DNA of 64,000 nt, from positions 738,333 to 802,332 of the forward strand of contig CAADRB010000024.1 in assembly GCA_900708905.1 (NCBI GenBank), in the 5' to 3' direction. The translations under genes were made by a program, and so were the position numbers. Shown piece after piece: positions 63,126 to 64,000 of the stretch. This DNA is from Hymenolepis diminuta. Its lineage: Eukaryota > Platyhelminthes > Cestoda > Cyclophyllidea > Hymenolepididae. Each line of letters opens with the position of its first letter. The first letter of the stretch is position 1. The notes beneath the pieces were generated by a model. The model was not told the DNA's origin, did no database searches, and was given only the letters and a program-made list of their open reading frames with translations.

Positions 63126-63259
63126 ATTCATATTGGCTCATTTCTCATTTCCCTGTATGTTTGTCTCTCAAGGTCGTATATGTAGTGATAGCCATCTTTA
63201 AATTCCTTCAACCTCATCTATCCCCATGATGTTCTCTCTCCTTGAGTCATATTATATAA

Positions 63260-63265
63260 AATAAA
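63260..63265 (+). promoter_or_regulatory. Poly(A) signal of the dynein light chain gene
   Basis: AATAAA 135 bp after the stop codon, with T-rich sequence following. Confidence 0.6.
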
Positions 63266-64000
63266 TTTATTTCTGAAGGAATTTTTGCTATTTTGTACGT
63301 CTTTTGTCGCATTTTTACCAATTTAAAGTTATAATTTCGTGGAGAACTTTCGATCATACTTTCTTCTTCAAAGGAAACTGAAAATATTCAACTCAATCTT
63401 ATCTAATGCCTGAGCTCAAAATGTATTAACTATCAGTTTTAACTTAACTTGAGTAATTTTCAAACAATAGTTGAGTTTACATTGCAAGCATTGCGAAAAA
63501 TCAAACAGCTCGCTGGTTTTCAAGTTATTCCTCTCATTTCTAAACAGTCTTATATCACTATCACTACAGGTACGACTTACCTGGTAACAAAAAAGGTAGT
63601 ATAATAACTAGCGTTGTGAATGATGGCCATCAAACTTCGAAAGATGCATTGTTGCCTTGTAAGGGATACATGTTTAGTGCCAGAACCCTTTTGCATGATT
63701 GTATCGTCATAGTGACTGAGAAGAGACAAAATATTATCAAAGTGAAAAGATTTTTATCACTGACCTTCTCTTCGAAATAATGAATTTTAAAGAGATCAAA
63801 CTTATAATTCAGTTTTATTTAAAATTTAATTATCTTAGGAGTTTGGTACTCTGTTATGGAACCTGCGACCTAGAGATTTTTGTGATAAATTATGCTTTTG
63901 CTTCTTTAAGGATCATTCATAATTGTTGCACTCAAAAATAGGGTTTCTCAGTTTTGTTTAACTTGGCACTGTCTTCAACACTTGAATCATCGGAAGTCTA
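63266..64000. other. Downstream flank, nothing recognised
   Basis: AT-rich sequence without long ORFs or recognised repeats. Confidence 0.5.

Noticed and set aside
1..64000. tRNA, rRNA, CRISPR or prokaryotic operon signals
   Set aside because: None seen on reading both strands. A covariance-model scan would be needed to exclude diverged tRNA genes.

Overview
This is an AT-rich (roughly two-thirds A+T by eye), intron-containing eukaryotic scaffold segment with three runs of N, so it comes from a draft assembly. A small intronless LC8-type dynein light chain gene, long repeat-filled introns, and Ty3/gypsy-type retroelement debris would fit a helminth, most likely a parasitic flatworm. That is an inference from gene style, not a proven identification. 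Most of the window is non-coding and rich in repeats.

Region by region. 1-12 kb has no recognised gene but holds retroelement LTRs at 1769-2288, 3034-3577 and 5861-6397. 12.2-22.3 kb carries one complete plus-strand gene that I assembled exon by exon. It has seven coding exons with matching splice phases and encodes 399 residues: a synaptotagmin-15-like double-C2 protein. One of its introns carries a ruined Ty3/gypsy RNase H-integrase sequence and another carries an LTR and an assembly gap. 22.4-32 kb holds a second pol relic (23.9-24.25 kb), LTRs and a dispersed repeat. 32.3-37.9 kb holds short plus-strand ORF segments with splice signals whose order and motifs recall codanin-1; this is tentative and at one point competes with an equally well-phased minus-strand exon chain. 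38-62.6 kb is mostly intergenic or intronic, with more LTRs (40.9, 43.7, 45.3, 46.0, 49.3, 51.4 and 52.1 kb). 62.8-63.1 kb is the dynein light chain gene, with TATA, CCAAT and poly(A) signals.

The repeats fall into at least four families: A (about 540 bp LTRs), B (about 430-520 bp LTRs sharing the A terminus), C (about 370 bp LTRs with a recognisable 4-bp target duplication) and D (about 230-250 bp, nature unknown). Many ORFs of 60-130 codons in the window lie inside these LTRs and are not genes.

No prokaryotic features, CRISPR arrays, rRNA genes or convincing tRNA genes were seen. The two well-supported genes are not obviously functionally linked: one is a membrane-trafficking-type C2 protein, the other a motor or hub light chain.
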